In this document: positions 8,722 through 18,660 of the stretch, in pieces
How the letters are laid out: every line of letters begins with the position of its first letter
How positions within the stretch are numbered: the first letter of the stretch is position 1
Source of the DNA: Sphaerotilus montanus
Lineage (GTDB): Bacteria > Pseudomonadota > Gammaproteobacteria > Burkholderiales > Burkholderiaceae_C
Direction: 5' to 3'
NCBI RefSeq assembly: GCF_013410775.1
Contig: NZ_JACCFH010000001.1
Coordinates: 2,232,001-2,296,000, forward strand
DNA length: 64,000 nt
Position numbers and translations under genes: made by a program
The notes under the pieces: model-generated
Database searches by the model: none
Told to the model about the DNA's origin: nothing
Seen by the model: the letters and a program-made list of their open reading frames with translations, nothing else

Positions 8722-11700
8722 TCGCCCGTTTGATCCGTTGGTCGATCGCCAACCGCTTCCTCGTGCTGCTGGCCACGCTGATGCTCAGCGCCTGGGGGGT
8801 GTACTCGTTGCAGCGCACGCCGCTCGACGCGCTGCCCGACCTGTCGGACGTACAGGTCATCATCCGCACGTCCTACCCGGGCCAGGCGCCGCGCCTCGTC
8901 GAGAACCAGGTCACCTACCCGCTGACGACGACGATGCTGTCGGTGCCGGGTGCGAAGACGGTGCGCGGCTATTCCTTCTTCGGCGATTCGTTCGTCTATG
9001 TGCTGTTCGAGGACGGCACCGACCTGTACTGGGCGCGTTCGCGGGTGCTGGAGTACCTCAACCAGGTGCAGTCGCGCCTGCCACCCGGCGCGAAGGCGTC
9101 GCTCGGGCCGGATGCGACCGGCGTGGGCTGGATCTACCAGTACGCGCTCGTCGATCGCCGTGGCACACAGGACGCCGGGCAATTGCGGGCGCTGCAGGAC
9201 TGGTTCCTGAAGTTCGAGCTGAAGACGGTGCCGAACGTGGCGGAGGTCGCCTCGGTCGGCGGCATGGTGCGCCAGTACCAGGTCGTGCTCGACCCGGACA
9301 AGCTGGCGGCCCACGGCATCCCGCACACCCGGGTGGTCGAGGCGATCCAGCGGGCCAACCAGGAGACCGGTGGCTCGGTGCTCGAACTGGGGGAGGCCGA
9401 GTACATGGTGCGTGCGTCGGGCTACCTGCAGTCACTCGACGACTTCCGCCAGGTGCCGCTCGTGACCACGGAGGCGGGTATCTCGGTTCGGCTCGGCGAC
9501 GTGGCCCGCATCCAGATCGGGCCGGAGATGCGGCGCGGCATCGGCGAACTCGATGGCGAGGGCGAAGCCACTGGTGGCGTGATCGTGATGCGTTCGGGCA
9601 AGAACGCGCTGGAGACGATCGCCGCCGTCAAGGCCAAGCTCAGGACGCTGCAGGCCAGCCTGCCCGAAGGTGTCGAGATCGTGCCGGTCTACGACCGCTC
9701 GGGCCTGATCGAACGCGCCGTGGAGAACCTGGGGTTCAAGCTGCTTGAAGAGTTCGCTGTCGTTGCGGTGGTGTGCTTCGTCTTCCTCTTCCACCTGCGC
9801 TCGGCGTTCGTCGCGATCGTCTCGCTGCCACTGGGCATCCTGATGGCCTTCATCGTGATGCACCACCAGGGGGTCAACGCCAACATCATGTCGCTGGGTG
9901 GCATCGCGATCGCCATCGGCGCGATGGTCGATGCGGCTGTCGTGATGATCGAGAACGCGCACAAACACCTGGAGCACTGGGCCCATGAGCACCCCGGTCA
10001 GACGCTCGACGGCGAGGCCCGCTGGCGCGTGATCGGCGACTCGGCCGCCGAGGTCGGGCCGGCGCTGTTCTTCTCGCTGCTGATCATCACGCTGAGCTTC
10101 ATCCCGGTGTTCACGCTGGAGGCGCAGGAGGGGCGGCTGTTCTCGCCGCTGGCGTTCACCAAGACCTACGCGATGGCGGCGGCGGCGGGCCTGTCGGCGA
10201 CGCTGATCCCGGTGCTGATGGGCTACCTGATCCGGGGCTGCATCCCGCACGAGCAGGCGAACCCGCTGAACCGGCTGCTGATCGCCGTCTATCGGCCGCT
10301 GCTGAACAAGGTGCTGCAGGAGCCGAAGGTGACGCTGGTGGTGGCGGCGGCCATCCTGGTGCTGAGCCTGTGGCCGCTGCAGCACATCGGCGGCGAGTTC
10401 ATGCCCAAGCTCGACGAGGGTGACCTGTTGTACATGCCCACGGCACTGCCTGGGCTTTCTGCGGGCAAGGCGGCCGAGCTGCTGCAACAGACCGACCGCC
10501 TCATCCGGACCGTACCCGAGGTGGCAAGTGTCTACGGCAAGGCCGGCCGCGCCGAAACGGCCACCGACCCGGCGCCGATGGAGATGTTCGAGACGACGAT
10601 CCAGTTCAAGCCGAAAGACCAGTGGCGGCCCGGCATGACGCAGGACAAGCTCGTCGAGGAACTGGACACCATCGTCCGAGTGCCCGGTCTTGCCAACATC
10701 TGGGTACCACCGATCCGCAACCGCATCGACATGCTGGCCACGGGCATCAAGAGCCCCGTCGGCGTGAAGGTGGCGGGCGCTGACCTGGCCGTGATCGACC
10801 GCCTGACGGGCGAGATCGAGCGGGCGCTGAAGGACGTGCCGGGTGTGAGCAGTGCGCTGGCCGAACGGCTCACGGGGGGGCGTTACGTGGATGTGACGAT
10901 CCGGCGCGACGCTGCCGCACGCTTCGGGCTGAACATCGCCGATGTGCAATCGGTCATCACTTCGGCGGTGGGCGGGGACAACATCGGAGAACTGGTGGAT
11001 GGCCTGCAGCGTTTCCCGATCAACCTGCGCTACCCGCGAGAGGTCCGCGACTCGCTGGCGGCGCTGCGCGTGCTGCCCATCGTCACCGAGAAGGGTGCGC
11101 GGCTGGTGCTCTCCGACGTGGCCGACCTGCGCATCACGGATGGCCCACCCATGCTGCGCAGCGAGAACGCACGCCTGTCCGGCTGGGTGTACGTGGACAT
11201 CCGGGGCCGCGACCTGCGCTCGGCAGTGCAGGACATGCAGCGCGTGGTCGCCGAGAAGGTGATCCTTACCGCTGGCTACTCCATTTCGTGGTCGGGCCAG
11301 TTCGAGTTTCTGGAGCGGGCGACGGCGAAGCTGAAGGTGGTCGTGCCGTTCACGCTGCTGATCATCTTCGTGCTGCTCTACCTGACCTTCAAGCACTTCG
11401 ACGAGGCGCTGCTGATCATGGCGACACTGCCCTTCGCGCTGGTCGGTGGTGTCTGGCTGCTCTACCTGCTGGGCCACAACCTGTCGGTGGCCGGTGCGGT
11501 GGGCTTCATCGCGCTGGCGGGCGTGTCGGCCGAGTTCGGCGTGATCATGCTGCTGTACCTGAAGCAGGCGTGGGGCGAGCGTGTGGACGCTGGCACGACA
11601 ACGACCGACGATCTGCTCGACGCGATCCGCGAAGGCGCGGTGCTGCGCGTGCGGCCCAAGGCGATGACGGTGGCGGTGATCCTGGCCGGGCTGCTGCCGA

Positions 11701-11840
11701 TCCTGTGGGGCACGGGCACTGGCTCAGAGGTGATGCAGCGCATCGCCGCGCCGATGGTCGGCGGCATGGTCACGGCGCCGCTGCTGTCGATGTTTGTCGT
11801 GCCGGCGGTCTTCCTGCTGATGCGGCGCCACCGGTCCTGA
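8718..11840 (+). CDS. cusA: Copper/silver RND efflux pump, inner membrane subunit
   Basis: A 1,040-residue HME-RND transporter that uses proton motive force to export Cu(I)/Ag(I) from periplasm and cytoplasm. The start ATG overlaps the cusB stop and gives the typical [18 protein letters not shown] opening. The family signatures [37 protein letters not shown] and the C-terminal transmembrane bundle (about residues 870-1,030) are all present. Length equals that of E. coli CusA (1,047). The downstream cusS gene is convergent, with only nine bases between stops. The high GC of this block suggests donation from another GC-rich proteobacterium. Confidence 0.95.
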   Translation: MIARLIRWSIANRFLVLLATLMLSAWGVYSLQRTPLDALPDLSDVQVIIRTSYPGQAPRLVENQVTYPLTTTMLSVPGAKTVRGYSFFGDSFVYVLFEDGTDLYWARSRVLEYLNQVQSRLPPGAKASLGPDATGVGWIYQYALVDRRGTQDAGQLRALQDWFLKFELKTVPNVAEVASVGGMVRQYQVVLDPDKLAAHGIPHTRVVEAIQRANQETGGSVLELGEAEYMVRASGYLQSLDDFRQVPLVTTEAGISVRLGDVARIQIGPEMRRGIGELDGEGEATGGVIVMRSGKNALETIAAVKAKLRTLQASLPEGVEIVPVYDRSGLIERAVENLGFKLLEEFAVVAVVCFVFLFHLRSAFVAIVSLPLGILMAFIVMHHQGVNANIMSLGGIAIAIGAMVDAAVVMIENAHKHLEHWAHEHPGQTLDGEARWRVIGDSAAEVGPALFFSLLIITLSFIPVFTLEAQEGRLFSPLAFTKTYAMAAAAGLSATLIPVLMGYLIRGCIPHEQANPLNRLLIAVYRPLLNKVLQEPKVTLVVAAAILVLSLWPLQHIGGEFMPKLDEGDLLYMPTALPGLSAGKAAELLQQTDRLIRTVPEVASVYGKAGRAETATDPAPMEMFETTIQFKPKDQWRPGMTQDKLVEELDTIVRVPGLANIWVPPIRNRIDMLATGIKSPVGVKVAGADLAVIDRLTGEIERALKDVPGVSSALAERLTGGRYVDVTIRRDAAARFGLNIADVQSVITSAVGGDNIGELVDGLQRFPINLRYPREVRDSLAALRVLPIVTEKGARLVLSDVADLRITDGPPMLRSENARLSGWVYVDIRGRDLRSAVQDMQRVVAEKVILTAGYSISWSGQFEFLERATAKLKVVVPFTLLIIFVLLYLTFKHFDEALLIMATLPFALVGGVWLLYLLGHNLSVAGAVGFIALAGVSAEFGVIMLLYLKQAWGERVDAGTTTTDDLLDAIREGAVLRVRPKAMTVAVILAGLLPILWGTGTGSEVMQRIAAPMVGGMVTAPLLSMFVVPAVFLLMRRHRS

Positions 11841-11849
11841 GATTCAGCG

Positions 11850-13247
11850 TCACGGTCGCGCCACCTCTTGCTGTCTTGGGAAGAGCATGCGAAACACGGT
11901 GAGCCCTTCCTGGGACTGTGCATCGACTGTCCCGCCATGGGCCTGCACGATGGCGCGGGTGATGGGCAGACCCAGACCTGCACCCTCGGACTCTGGATGC
12001 GCCCGTGATGGATCGGCGCGGTAGAACCGGTCGAAGAGGCGGGGCAGCACCACGGGATCGATGTGGTCCCCCGAGTTTTCCACCGTCACGAGGGTGCCTT
12101 CGACTGTCTCGCCAACCTTCACTGCCACCGTGCCTCGGTGATGGGTGTGGCGCAGGGCATTGGACAGCAGATTGCTCAGTGCCCTGCGGAACATCAGGCG
12201 ATCACCCAGGATGGCACCGTCGCCGTGCAGGCTCAGCGTGATGCCCTTTTCTTCCGCCACGGCTTCATAGAACTCCAGCAAAGCCTGCGCATCCTGGGCG
12301 GCCGAAAACGGCTCCTTGTGAGGAAGGTCCACACCCCGTTCGGTCTTGGCCAGAAAGAGCATGTCCGAGACCATGCGGGCGAGGCGCTGGTACTCCTCCG
12401 CGTTGGATTCCAGGGTGTTGCGGTAGGTCTCGGCATCACGCCTGGCAGACAAGGCCACCTGCGTTTGCGTCAGGAGGTTGCTGATGGGGGTACGCAACTC
12501 GTGTGCCAGGTCAGAAGAGAATTCCGATAACCGCCGGAAATCCTCCTGCAGGCGATCCAGCATCTGGTTGAGTTCCCGGGCGAGGTCGGCCATCTCGATC
12601 GGAACAGCCTCGACGGGCATGCGCTGGCTGAGCTGTTGGCCTGTGACGACAGAGGCCCGGGCTTTCATCGCCCGCAAGGGGGCCAAGCCTTTGTAGGCGG
12701 CAAACCAGCCCAGCACACCACTGACGCCGACGGCCAGCACCGCATACAACGCGAGGGTGCGCCGCAACTGGGCCATGAAATGCGTGTGGTGTACCGTGTC
12801 GATGGCGACCAGAACATCAAGTCTGTCGGATGAGGCATCGGCCAGGTTGGCCTGGAATCCCAGGCTGCGGAATTGATGACCCTTGTCACGCCAGTCCTGA
12901 ATGGCCGTCTGCGCACCGGCAGCGTGCGCCACCCACAACGACGCTGGTGGCTGAAATCCATTGGATCTGAAAATGGTTTCCCCTTGCCTGGATGCGACGA
13001 GGGCATACAGGCCATGGTGGTTGCCCAATGCCTCACCCAATCGCCACCGAGCGTCGTCGGTGGACTTGGCGGTGGTCAGGATCTCCTCGATCAGGTGCTG
13101 CTTGTCCTGCAGGGAGGACCGGTCCAGGTCCACGAAATGCCGCTCCGTCAGGACCATGAACAACACACCCAGACCCAGCACGATGGCCGCCGCTGCCATC
13201 GTGAAGAAAATGGTCAGCCGGCTCGTGAGCGAAAACGACCGAAACAC
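11850..13247 (-). CDS. cusS: Copper-responsive sensor histidine kinase
   Basis: A 465-residue membrane kinase of the heavy-metal sensor family (CusS/CopS/SilS). There are two transmembrane segments (about 12-33 and 166-188) flanking a periplasmic sensor with His-rich spots (GNHHGLY, TVHHTHF). They are followed by a HAMP segment, the phospho-acceptor box SSDLAHELRTPISNLL with His249, and an ATPase domain with EGAGLGLPITRAIV. It directly follows cusR; the cusR stop and cusS start abut. It should sense periplasmic Cu(I)/Ag(I) and phosphorylate CusR. Confidence 0.93.
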   Translation of the reverse strand: MFRSFSLTSRLTIFFTMAAAAIVLGLGVLFMVLTERHFVDLDRSSLQDKQHLIEEILTTAKSTDDARWRLGEALGNHHGLYALVASRQGETIFRSNGFQPPASLWVAHAAGAQTAIQDWRDKGHQFRSLGFQANLADASSDRLDVLVAIDTVHHTHFMAQLRRTLALYAVLAVGVSGVLGWFAAYKGLAPLRAMKARASVVTGQQLSQRMPVEAVPIEMADLARELNQMLDRLQEDFRRLSEFSSDLAHELRTPISNLLTQTQVALSARRDAETYRNTLESNAEEYQRLARMVSDMLFLAKTERGVDLPHKEPFSAAQDAQALLEFYEAVAEEKGITLSLHGDGAILGDRLMFRRALSNLLSNALRHTHHRGTVAVKVGETVEGTLVTVENSGDHIDPVVLPRLFDRFYRADPSRAHPESEGAGLGLPITRAIVQAHGGTVDAQSQEGLTVFRMLFPRQQEVARP

Positions 13248-13931
13248 TCAGGGGGTCTCCGGCATTTCCAGCACGTAGCCCATGCCGCGCACGGTCTGGA
13301 TCAGCTTGGGTTCCTGCCCCTCGTCGATCTTGAGGCGCAGGCGCCGCATCGCCACCTCGATGACGTTGGTGTCGCTGTCGAAGTTCATGTCCCAGACCTG
13401 TGAAGCGATCAGGGAGCGGGGAAGCACCTCGCCCTGTCGCCGCATCAGCAACTCCAGCAAGCCGAATTCCTTGGCCGTCAGGTCGATGCGCCGGCCGTTG
13501 CGGGAGACCCGGCGGCGCAGCAGGTCCAGTTCCAGATCCGCCACGCGCAGTGTGGTGGGCTCGGTACCGCTGCGCCCCCTGCGCAGGATGGTGCGCACCC
13601 GGGCCAGCAGTTCAGCGAACGAGAAGGGCTTGACCAAATAGTCGTCTGCGCCCAGCTCCAGGCCCTTGATCCGGTCCTCGACCTGATCGCGGGCGGTCAG
13701 GAACAGTACGGGCATGTGCAAGCCACGCTTGCGCAGGGAATGGAGCACTTGCCAGCCATCCATCCCGGGCAGCATCACATCCAGAATCACCAGATCGTGC
13801 TCGCCCTGTAGCGCCAGATGCAGCCCGTCCAGCCCGTCCTGCGCCAGGTCCACCACGAACCCGGCCTCTCGCAATCCTTGGCGCAGGTACTCGCCGGTCT
13901 TCGGTTCATCCTCGACGATCAGGATCTTCAC
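13248..13931 (-). CDS. cusR: Copper-responsive OmpR-type response regulator
   Basis: A 227-residue regulator with an N-terminal receiver domain (phospho-acceptor Asp51 in [13 protein letters not shown], with Lys in [13 protein letters not shown]) and a C-terminal winged-helix DNA-binding domain (about 128-222). Such regulators (CusR, CopR, PcoR) activate copper-resistance operons from a box of type TGACA-N4-TGT. Just such a palindrome lies at 13,994-14,011, between this gene and the divergent oxidase operon. Transcribed ahead of cusS. Confidence 0.94.
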   Translation of the reverse strand: MKILIVEDEPKTGEYLRQGLREAGFVVDLAQDGLDGLHLALQGEHDLVILDVMLPGMDGWQVLHSLRKRGLHMPVLFLTARDQVEDRIKGLELGADDYLVKPFSFAELLARVRTILRRGRSGTEPTTLRVADLELDLLRRRVSRNGRRIDLTAKEFGLLELLMRRQGEVLPRSLIASQVWDMNFDSDTNVIEVAMRRLRLKIDEGQEPKLIQTVRGMGYVLEMPETP

Positions 13932-13993
13932 GCACTCGCTCCGCTGTGTGGCATGGCGTGCAGTGTGCAGAGTTTCAGGGTGACTGGCCTGCA

Positions 13994-14011
13994 GATGACA
14001 GGAATGTCATC
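13994..14011. promoter_or_regulatory. Copper box (CusR/CopR-type operator)
   Basis: The perfect inverted repeat GATGACA-GGAA-TGTCATC occupies the 157-base region between cusR (leftward) and the oxidase operon (rightward). It matches the cop-box pattern TGACA-N4-TGTnAT known for CopR/PcoR/CusR. One operator could control both directions. I found no comparable box before the cusC operon at 5,170. Confidence 0.75.
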
Positions 14012-14088
14012 TTGCCGACAGCATCCTGACGGCCTCGGGTTTTCAGAATCTCCCCCCAACAAGTGTCGAGATTGCCCCCGAGGAGCCC

Positions 14089-14415
14089 ATGTCCACCACG
14101 AACCATCCTGTTGCTGTCAAAGACCTGCTGCCGCTGGCGTTGGTCTTGCTGGCAGGCACGGCAGCAGCGCAATCGCCTGCCGCACTGACCCAACCGGCCA
14201 TGCCGACCAGGCTGCAGTACACCTCCACGCTGAGCGGTTACCAAGCCTATGCGGACGAACCCGTCCAGTCCTGGCGCGAAGCCAACGACCGGGTGAGGCG
14301 TATCGGGGGATGGAAGGTGTATGCCAAGGAAAACCCACCGGGAGTGGCTCCGGCTGCAGAAACACCGGCGGCACCGCTGCCCCACGGTGCCCACCACGGA
14401 GGTGGCAAGCCATGA
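14089..14415 (+). CDS. Small exported protein of the copper operon, function unknown
   Basis: A 108-residue protein with a signal peptide (about residues 1-27, ending GTAAAQ). The mature part contains TSTLSGYQAYADEPVQSWRE and ends in a His-rich tail LPHGAHHGGGKP that could bind metal. Proteins of this look often precede an outer-membrane lipoprotein and a multicopper oxidase in copper clusters, but I know no established function. It is the first gene downstream of the copper box, and its stop overlaps the next start as ATGA. Confidence 0.7.
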   Translation: MSTTNHPVAVKDLLPLALVLLAGTAAAQSPAALTQPAMPTRLQYTSTLSGYQAYADEPVQSWREANDRVRRIGGWKVYAKENPPGVAPAAETPAAPLPHGAHHGGGKP

Positions 14416-15845
14416 AGCGTGTCCTGGACGTTTTTCGTGGCCGGCTGATGCTGTCCACCATCGCCCTGGCCGCACTGTCTGGTTGTGCCAGCGTCAGCCT
14501 GGAACAGCAGATGGCGAAGGTCAATGACGAGACGGGACCTTTCACCGACGGACGACTGGCCCTGGCGCGCACCGACCGCGAGCGCACCCAGCGGGCACAG
14601 ACCGCAGCCGACTTGCTGAAAGCGCCCGTGGGGCAGCGTGAGGCTGTGCATCTGGCCCTGGTCAACAGCCCGGCCTTGCAAGCCCTGCTGGCACGGGGAT
14701 GGGCCGAATCGGCCGATGCTGCACAAGTGGGTCGCATCGCCAACCCGGTGTTCAGTTTCGAGCGCATGGTCGCCGGCAGCGAACTGGAACTGGGGCGCGC
14801 CTTGTCCTTCGGGTTGCTGGATCTCCTGACCCTTCCCAGTCGCCAAGGCATCGCCCGACGCCAGATCGACCAGTCGCAACTGCGGCTTGCCAGCGAGGTG
14901 GTGGACCAGATCACGCAGGTGCGCCAAGCCTGGGTTCGTGCCGTCACGGCACAACAGACGTTCGCGTATGCCCAGCAGGTCTTGACCAGTGCCGAAGCCA
15001 GCGCGGACCTGGCTCGTCGCCTGCAGTCCGTCGGCACCTTCAACCGGCTCAGCCGGGCGCGTGAACAAGCGTTCTACGCCGACGCCGCCACCCGACTCGC
15101 CACGGCGGGTCATCAGGCCACGGCCAGCCGGGAAGAACTGGTGCGCCTGCTAGGGCTCGATGAAACGCAGGCGCAGGCCCTCCGCTTGCCCGAGCGCCTG
15201 CCCGATCTGCCCAAGCAGGCACTGGAACCCGATGCCGTGGGGTCGCTCGCCACCCGTGGCCGCCTGGACATTCGCCTGGCGCAGGCTGAGCTTCAGACCT
15301 CCGCCCAGGCGCAGGGGCTGAACACGTTCACCAGCTTCACGGACATCGAGCTGACCGCACGGCGCAACACCCGGTTCGACAACGAATCAGGGACGAAGTC
15401 CACCGCACGGGGATTCGAGATCGACGTGCGCCTGCCGGTCTTCGACTGGGGCGGGCTGCAACGTGATGCCATGAACGCACGCACGCTGGCCGCCACGAAC
15501 CGACTGGAGGCCACACTCCGGGTTGCGGGTTCCAGCCTGCGCGAGAGCTACTCGGCCTACCGCACGGCCTATGACATTGCCCGCCACCACCGCGACGAGG
15601 TCGTGCCGCTGCGCAAGGTCATCTCGGAAGAGAACCTGCTTCGCTACAACGGGATGCTCATCGGCGTGTTCGAGCTGCTGGCCGACTCGCGGGACCAGGT
15701 GAGCACCGTGATGGCCGCCATTGATGCAGAGCAGCAGTTCTGGCTGGCCGACGCGGCGCTGCAAGCCTCGCTGATTGGCCGTCCCACCAACACCACCCTG
15801 TCCGTGAATGCCAGCGCGCCCAGTGGGGGCGGTGCTGGTCACTGA
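14412..15845 (+). CDS. TolC-family outer membrane lipoprotein of the copper oxidase operon
   Basis: A 477-residue outer membrane efflux protein with a lipoprotein signal (AALSGCASVS, lipidated Cys near residue 21). Two OEP repeats follow, for example AVHLALVNSPALQALLARGW and the second-half FDWGGLQRDAMNAR. It is distinct in sequence from the CusC-like channel at 5,750. No pump or adaptor accompanies it here, although related genes are regularly linked to copper oxidases. It may be an alternative exit for the CusBA pump or support copper handling in the envelope. The upstream stop overlaps its ATG, and the oxidase gene starts 16 bases after its stop. Confidence 0.88.
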   Translation: MKRVLDVFRGRLMLSTIALAALSGCASVSLEQQMAKVNDETGPFTDGRLALARTDRERTQRAQTAADLLKAPVGQREAVHLALVNSPALQALLARGWAESADAAQVGRIANPVFSFERMVAGSELELGRALSFGLLDLLTLPSRQGIARRQIDQSQLRLASEVVDQITQVRQAWVRAVTAQQTFAYAQQVLTSAEASADLARRLQSVGTFNRLSRAREQAFYADAATRLATAGHQATASREELVRLLGLDETQAQALRLPERLPDLPKQALEPDAVGSLATRGRLDIRLAQAELQTSAQAQGLNTFTSFTDIELTARRNTRFDNESGTKSTARGFEIDVRLPVFDWGGLQRDAMNARTLAATNRLEATLRVAGSSLRESYSAYRTAYDIARHHRDEVVPLRKVISEENLLRYNGMLIGVFELLADSRDQVSTVMAAIDAEQQFWLADAALQASLIGRPTNTTLSVNASAPSGGGAGH

Positions 15846-15861
15846 GGGAAAGACCCGTTCC

Positions 15862-17274
15862 ATGACATCCAGACGAGATTTTTTCAGATACGCCGGGGTG
15901 ACCGGCGGAGCCGTGGCCATCAGTGCGGTGAGCCGTGTGGCGATGGCGGCACTGCCCGAGCCGGTGATCCAGACCCGGCCGGACACCATGCCGCCGCTGG
16001 TGCCCGACAGTGGCACGCCCTATAACCCGGTAGTCACCCTCAACGGGTGGACCCTGCCGTGGCGCATGAACCAGGGCGTCAAGGAATTCCACCTGGTGGC
16101 CGAACCGGTGGTGCGGGAGATGGCGCCGGGCTTCAAGGCCCACCTGTGGGGCTATAACGGCCAGAGCCCGGGGCCGACCATCGAGGTGGTCGAGGGCGAC
16201 CGGGTGCGGGTCTTCGTCACCAATAAGCTGCCCGAGCACACCAGCATCCACTGGCACGGCCAACGCCTGCCCAGCGGCATGGATGGGGTGTCGGGCCTGA
16301 CACAGCCCTCCATTCAACCCGGCAAGACCTTCGTCTACGAGTTCGTGGCACGCCGTCCCGGCACCTTCATGTACCACCCGCATGCCGACGAGATGACGCA
16401 GATGGCCATGGGCATGATGGGTTTCTGGGTGACCCACCCGAAGGCCCGGCATCCACTGATCGACGAGGTGCAGCGGGACTTCTGCTTCCTGCTCAACGCC
16501 TACGACATCGACCCGGGCAGCTACACGCCCAAGACGATGACGATGACGGACTTCAACCTTTGGTCCTGGAACAGCCGCATCTTTCCGGGCATCGACACGC
16601 TGAACGTGCGCCTGAACGACAAGGTGCGCATCCGCATCGGCAACCTGACCATGACGAACCATCCCATCCACGTCCATGGTCACGAGTTCACCGTGACGGG
16701 GACTGACGGCGGGCCGACACCCAAGGCATCCCGGTGGCCGGAGGTGACCGCCGACATCGCGGTCGGTCAGATGCGCCAGATCGATTTTGTGGCGGATGAA
16801 GAGGGCGACTGGGCGTTCCACTGCCACAAGAGTCACCACACGATGAACGCCATGGGCCACAACGTTCCGATGCTGATCGGTGTGGACCACAGCGGGGTGG
16901 CCCGGAAAATCAACAAGCTGATCCCCGAGTACATGGTGATGGGCGAGCGGGGCATGGCCGACATGACCGAGATGGAGATGCCCATTCCCGACAACACCGC
17001 GCCCATGATGACCGGGGAAGGCCCGTTCGGCTCGGTGGAGATGGGCGGCATGTTCAGCGTGCTCAAGGTGCGCCGTGACCAGAAGCCGGGCGACTACAAG
17101 GATCCGGGCTGGTTCAAGCATCCCGAGGGCACCGTGGCCCACGAATACACCGGTCCGCTGGCTGAGCCGGCGCGCTTCAAGGCCGAAGGAGGGCAGTCGA
17201 TGCCCCGCGTCCAGTCGCCGGCCAAGGTCACTGAAGTTCAAGTTCGCAAACCCGCGTCGCACAGCGGCCACTGA
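15862..17274 (+). CDS. Tat-exported multicopper oxidase
   Basis: A 470-residue periplasmic multicopper oxidase, probably converting toxic Cu(I) to Cu(II) at the expense of oxygen. The N-terminus has a twin-arginine signal (TSRRDFFRYAG). All four copper-ligand motifs are visible: IHWHG (His130, His132), YHPHADE (His172, His174), NHPIHVHGHEF (267-276) and FHCHKSHHTMNAM (320-331), with Met331 as the likely type-1 axial ligand. Beyond residue 340 a Met-rich segment (MVMGERGMADMTEMEM) resembles those that feed Cu(I) to CopA/CueO-like oxidases. It is shorter than PcoA/CopA (about 600), and the exact subfamily is uncertain. Confidence 0.92.
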   Translation: MTSRRDFFRYAGVTGGAVAISAVSRVAMAALPEPVIQTRPDTMPPLVPDSGTPYNPVVTLNGWTLPWRMNQGVKEFHLVAEPVVREMAPGFKAHLWGYNGQSPGPTIEVVEGDRVRVFVTNKLPEHTSIHWHGQRLPSGMDGVSGLTQPSIQPGKTFVYEFVARRPGTFMYHPHADEMTQMAMGMMGFWVTHPKARHPLIDEVQRDFCFLLNAYDIDPGSYTPKTMTMTDFNLWSWNSRIFPGIDTLNVRLNDKVRIRIGNLTMTNHPIHVHGHEFTVTGTDGGPTPKASRWPEVTADIAVGQMRQIDFVADEEGDWAFHCHKSHHTMNAMGHNVPMLIGVDHSGVARKINKLIPEYMVMGERGMADMTEMEMPIPDNTAPMMTGEGPFGSVEMGGMFSVLKVRRDQKPGDYKDPGWFKHPEGTVAHEYTGPLAEPARFKAEGGQSMPRVQSPAKVTEVQVRKPASHSGH

Positions 17275-17306
17275 GTTCCTTTCCCCCCACCCCTGGAGAT
17301 CCCCTG

Positions 17307-17795
17307 ATGCTTTCCAAGCTTTCGCGCACACAACAACTCATCACCGTCACCGCATTGGTTTTGTCGAACACGGCGTTTGCCGGCGGTACGCATGGGGGCG
17401 GCCACGATGCGGCAGAAACCGCCATCGGCAAGCCCGGCGTGGCGGCCAAGGCAGCCCGCACGGTGACCATCGAGATGAGCGACGCCATGCGCTACACGCC
17501 GTCGGACATCCAGGTCAAACAAGGCGAGACCGTCCGTTTCATCGTGAAGAACAGCGGCAAGGTCAAGCATGAGCTGAGCCTCGGCACCGAAAAGGAACTG
17601 CTGGAGCATCTGGAGCAGATGAAGAAGTTCCCTGACATGGAGCACGACGAGCCGAGCAAGGTTTCGCTGGCCCCCGGCAAGCAGGGTGAAATCGTCTGGC
17701 AGTTCACCAAGGCTGGGGCGGTCAACTTCGCCTGCCTGATGCCCGGGCACTACGAAGCCGGCATGAAGGGCGCGGTCAAGGTCGCCAAGAAGTAA
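17307..17795 (+). CDS. Periplasmic cupredoxin
   Basis: A 162-residue blue-copper-type protein with a signal peptide (about residues 1-25) and a His-rich spacer (GGTHGGGHDA). The cupredoxin fold shows type-1 ligands: His in VKHELSL, then Cys, His and Met in NFACLMPGHYEAGM. An Asp/Glu/Met-rich loop (MKKFPDMEHDE) lies between. It probably carries electrons to or from the upstream multicopper oxidase, or acts as a periplasmic copper buffer. The ribosome-binding site GGAGA precedes the ATG. It is in the same direction as the oxidase, 32 bases downstream. Confidence 0.88.
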   Translation: MLSKLSRTQQLITVTALVLSNTAFAGGTHGGGHDAAETAIGKPGVAAKAARTVTIEMSDAMRYTPSDIQVKQGETVRFIVKNSGKVKHELSLGTEKELLEHLEQMKKFPDMEHDEPSKVSLAPGKQGEIVWQFTKAGAVNFACLMPGHYEAGMKGAVKVAKK

Positions 17796-17822
17796 CGCAG
17801 CCGTCCACCAGGAGCCTTGTCG

Positions 17823-18311
17823 ATGCACCCGGCTGTACCTTCACTGAATCCCCGGCGACGCACACTGCTGTTGGGTGTGCTTGCGTTGAGTGCGGCCACG
17901 CCGACCTTGGCAAAAAAACCGCAAGTCGTAGCAGTCCCCATTCAGGTCTGGAAAGACCCGAGTTGCGGCTGCTGCAAGGATTGGATCACGCATCTCGAAA
18001 AGAATGGCTTTGCCGCGACGGCCCTTGATCAAGGCAATAGCGAGGCTCGGGTGCGGCTCGGGATGCCCCAGAAATATGGCTCCTGCCACACCGCGCTGGT
18101 GCAAGGCTATGTGATCGAAGGACATGTCCCGGCAGCGGACATCCAGCGCCTGCTCAAGAAGCGGCCCGAAGCACTGGGTCTGGCGGTGCCGAGCATGCCT
18201 CTCGGCTCACCTGGAATGGATGGCCCTGCCTATGGAGGTCGGCGTCATCCCTACCAAGTGCTGCTGATCCAGAAAGACGGCTCGGCTCAGGTTTTCAACT
18301 CCTACTCGTGA
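17823..18311 (+). CDS. DUF411 metal-binding protein
   Basis: A 162-residue exported protein of the DUF411 family, frequently linked with copper or other metal-resistance genes. The cysteine cluster DPSCGCCKDWITHLEKNGF (about residues 42-60) and the downstream SCHTALVQGYVIEGHVPA are family signatures and probable metal ligands. The signal has RRRTLLLGVLALSAA, a Tat-like opening. The ATG at 17,823 is chosen because GGAG lies at the right distance, and an in-frame TTG six bases earlier is less likely. The true role is undetermined. Confidence 0.87.
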   Translation: MHPAVPSLNPRRRTLLLGVLALSAATPTLAKKPQVVAVPIQVWKDPSCGCCKDWITHLEKNGFAATALDQGNSEARVRLGMPQKYGSCHTALVQGYVIEGHVPAADIQRLLKKRPEALGLAVPSMPLGSPGMDGPAYGGRRHPYQVLLIQKDGSAQVFNSYS

Positions 18312-18318
18312 AGAAACC

Positions 18319-18660
18319 ATGAACAAATTCAAACAGATTCTCGTCATCTCCGCCCTGATTTTGGGTGTCGCCTTGCCCATGAGCAGCTTCGCTCAGACAG
18401 CGATGGAGCCAGGCAAGATGGACATGTCGCAGCAGGCCGCCATGACAGATGGGGAAGTGAAGAAGATTGACATGGAGGCTGGAAAGATCACCCTCAAGCA
18501 TGGCGACATCAAGCACATGGATATGCCCGGCATGACCATGGTGTTCACCGCCAAGGACAAGAGCTTGCTCACCAACGTGAAGCCTGGCGACAAGGTCAAG
18601 TTCATGGTCGTTCAAGAGGGCGGCAAGATGTTGGTCACGTCCATCCAGCCGGCGAAATGA
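18319..18660 (+). CDS. cusF: Periplasmic copper chaperone CusF
   Basis: A 113-residue periplasmic protein with a signal peptide (about 1-25) and a small beta-barrel CusF domain. A Met-rich linker (MEPGKMDMSQQAAM) precedes it. The ligand stretch HMDMPGMTMVF fits the His/Met sites of CusF, with Phe where E. coli has Trp next to the last Met. CusF delivers Cu(I)/Ag(I) to CusB. A second CusF-like domain is fused to CusB in this window. The stop overlaps the next gene as ATGA. Confidence 0.9.
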   Translation: MNKFKQILVISALILGVALPMSSFAQTAMEPGKMDMSQQAAMTDGEVKKIDMEAGKITLKHGDIKHMDMPGMTMVFTAKDKSLLTNVKPGDKVKFMVVQEGGKMLVTSIQPAK

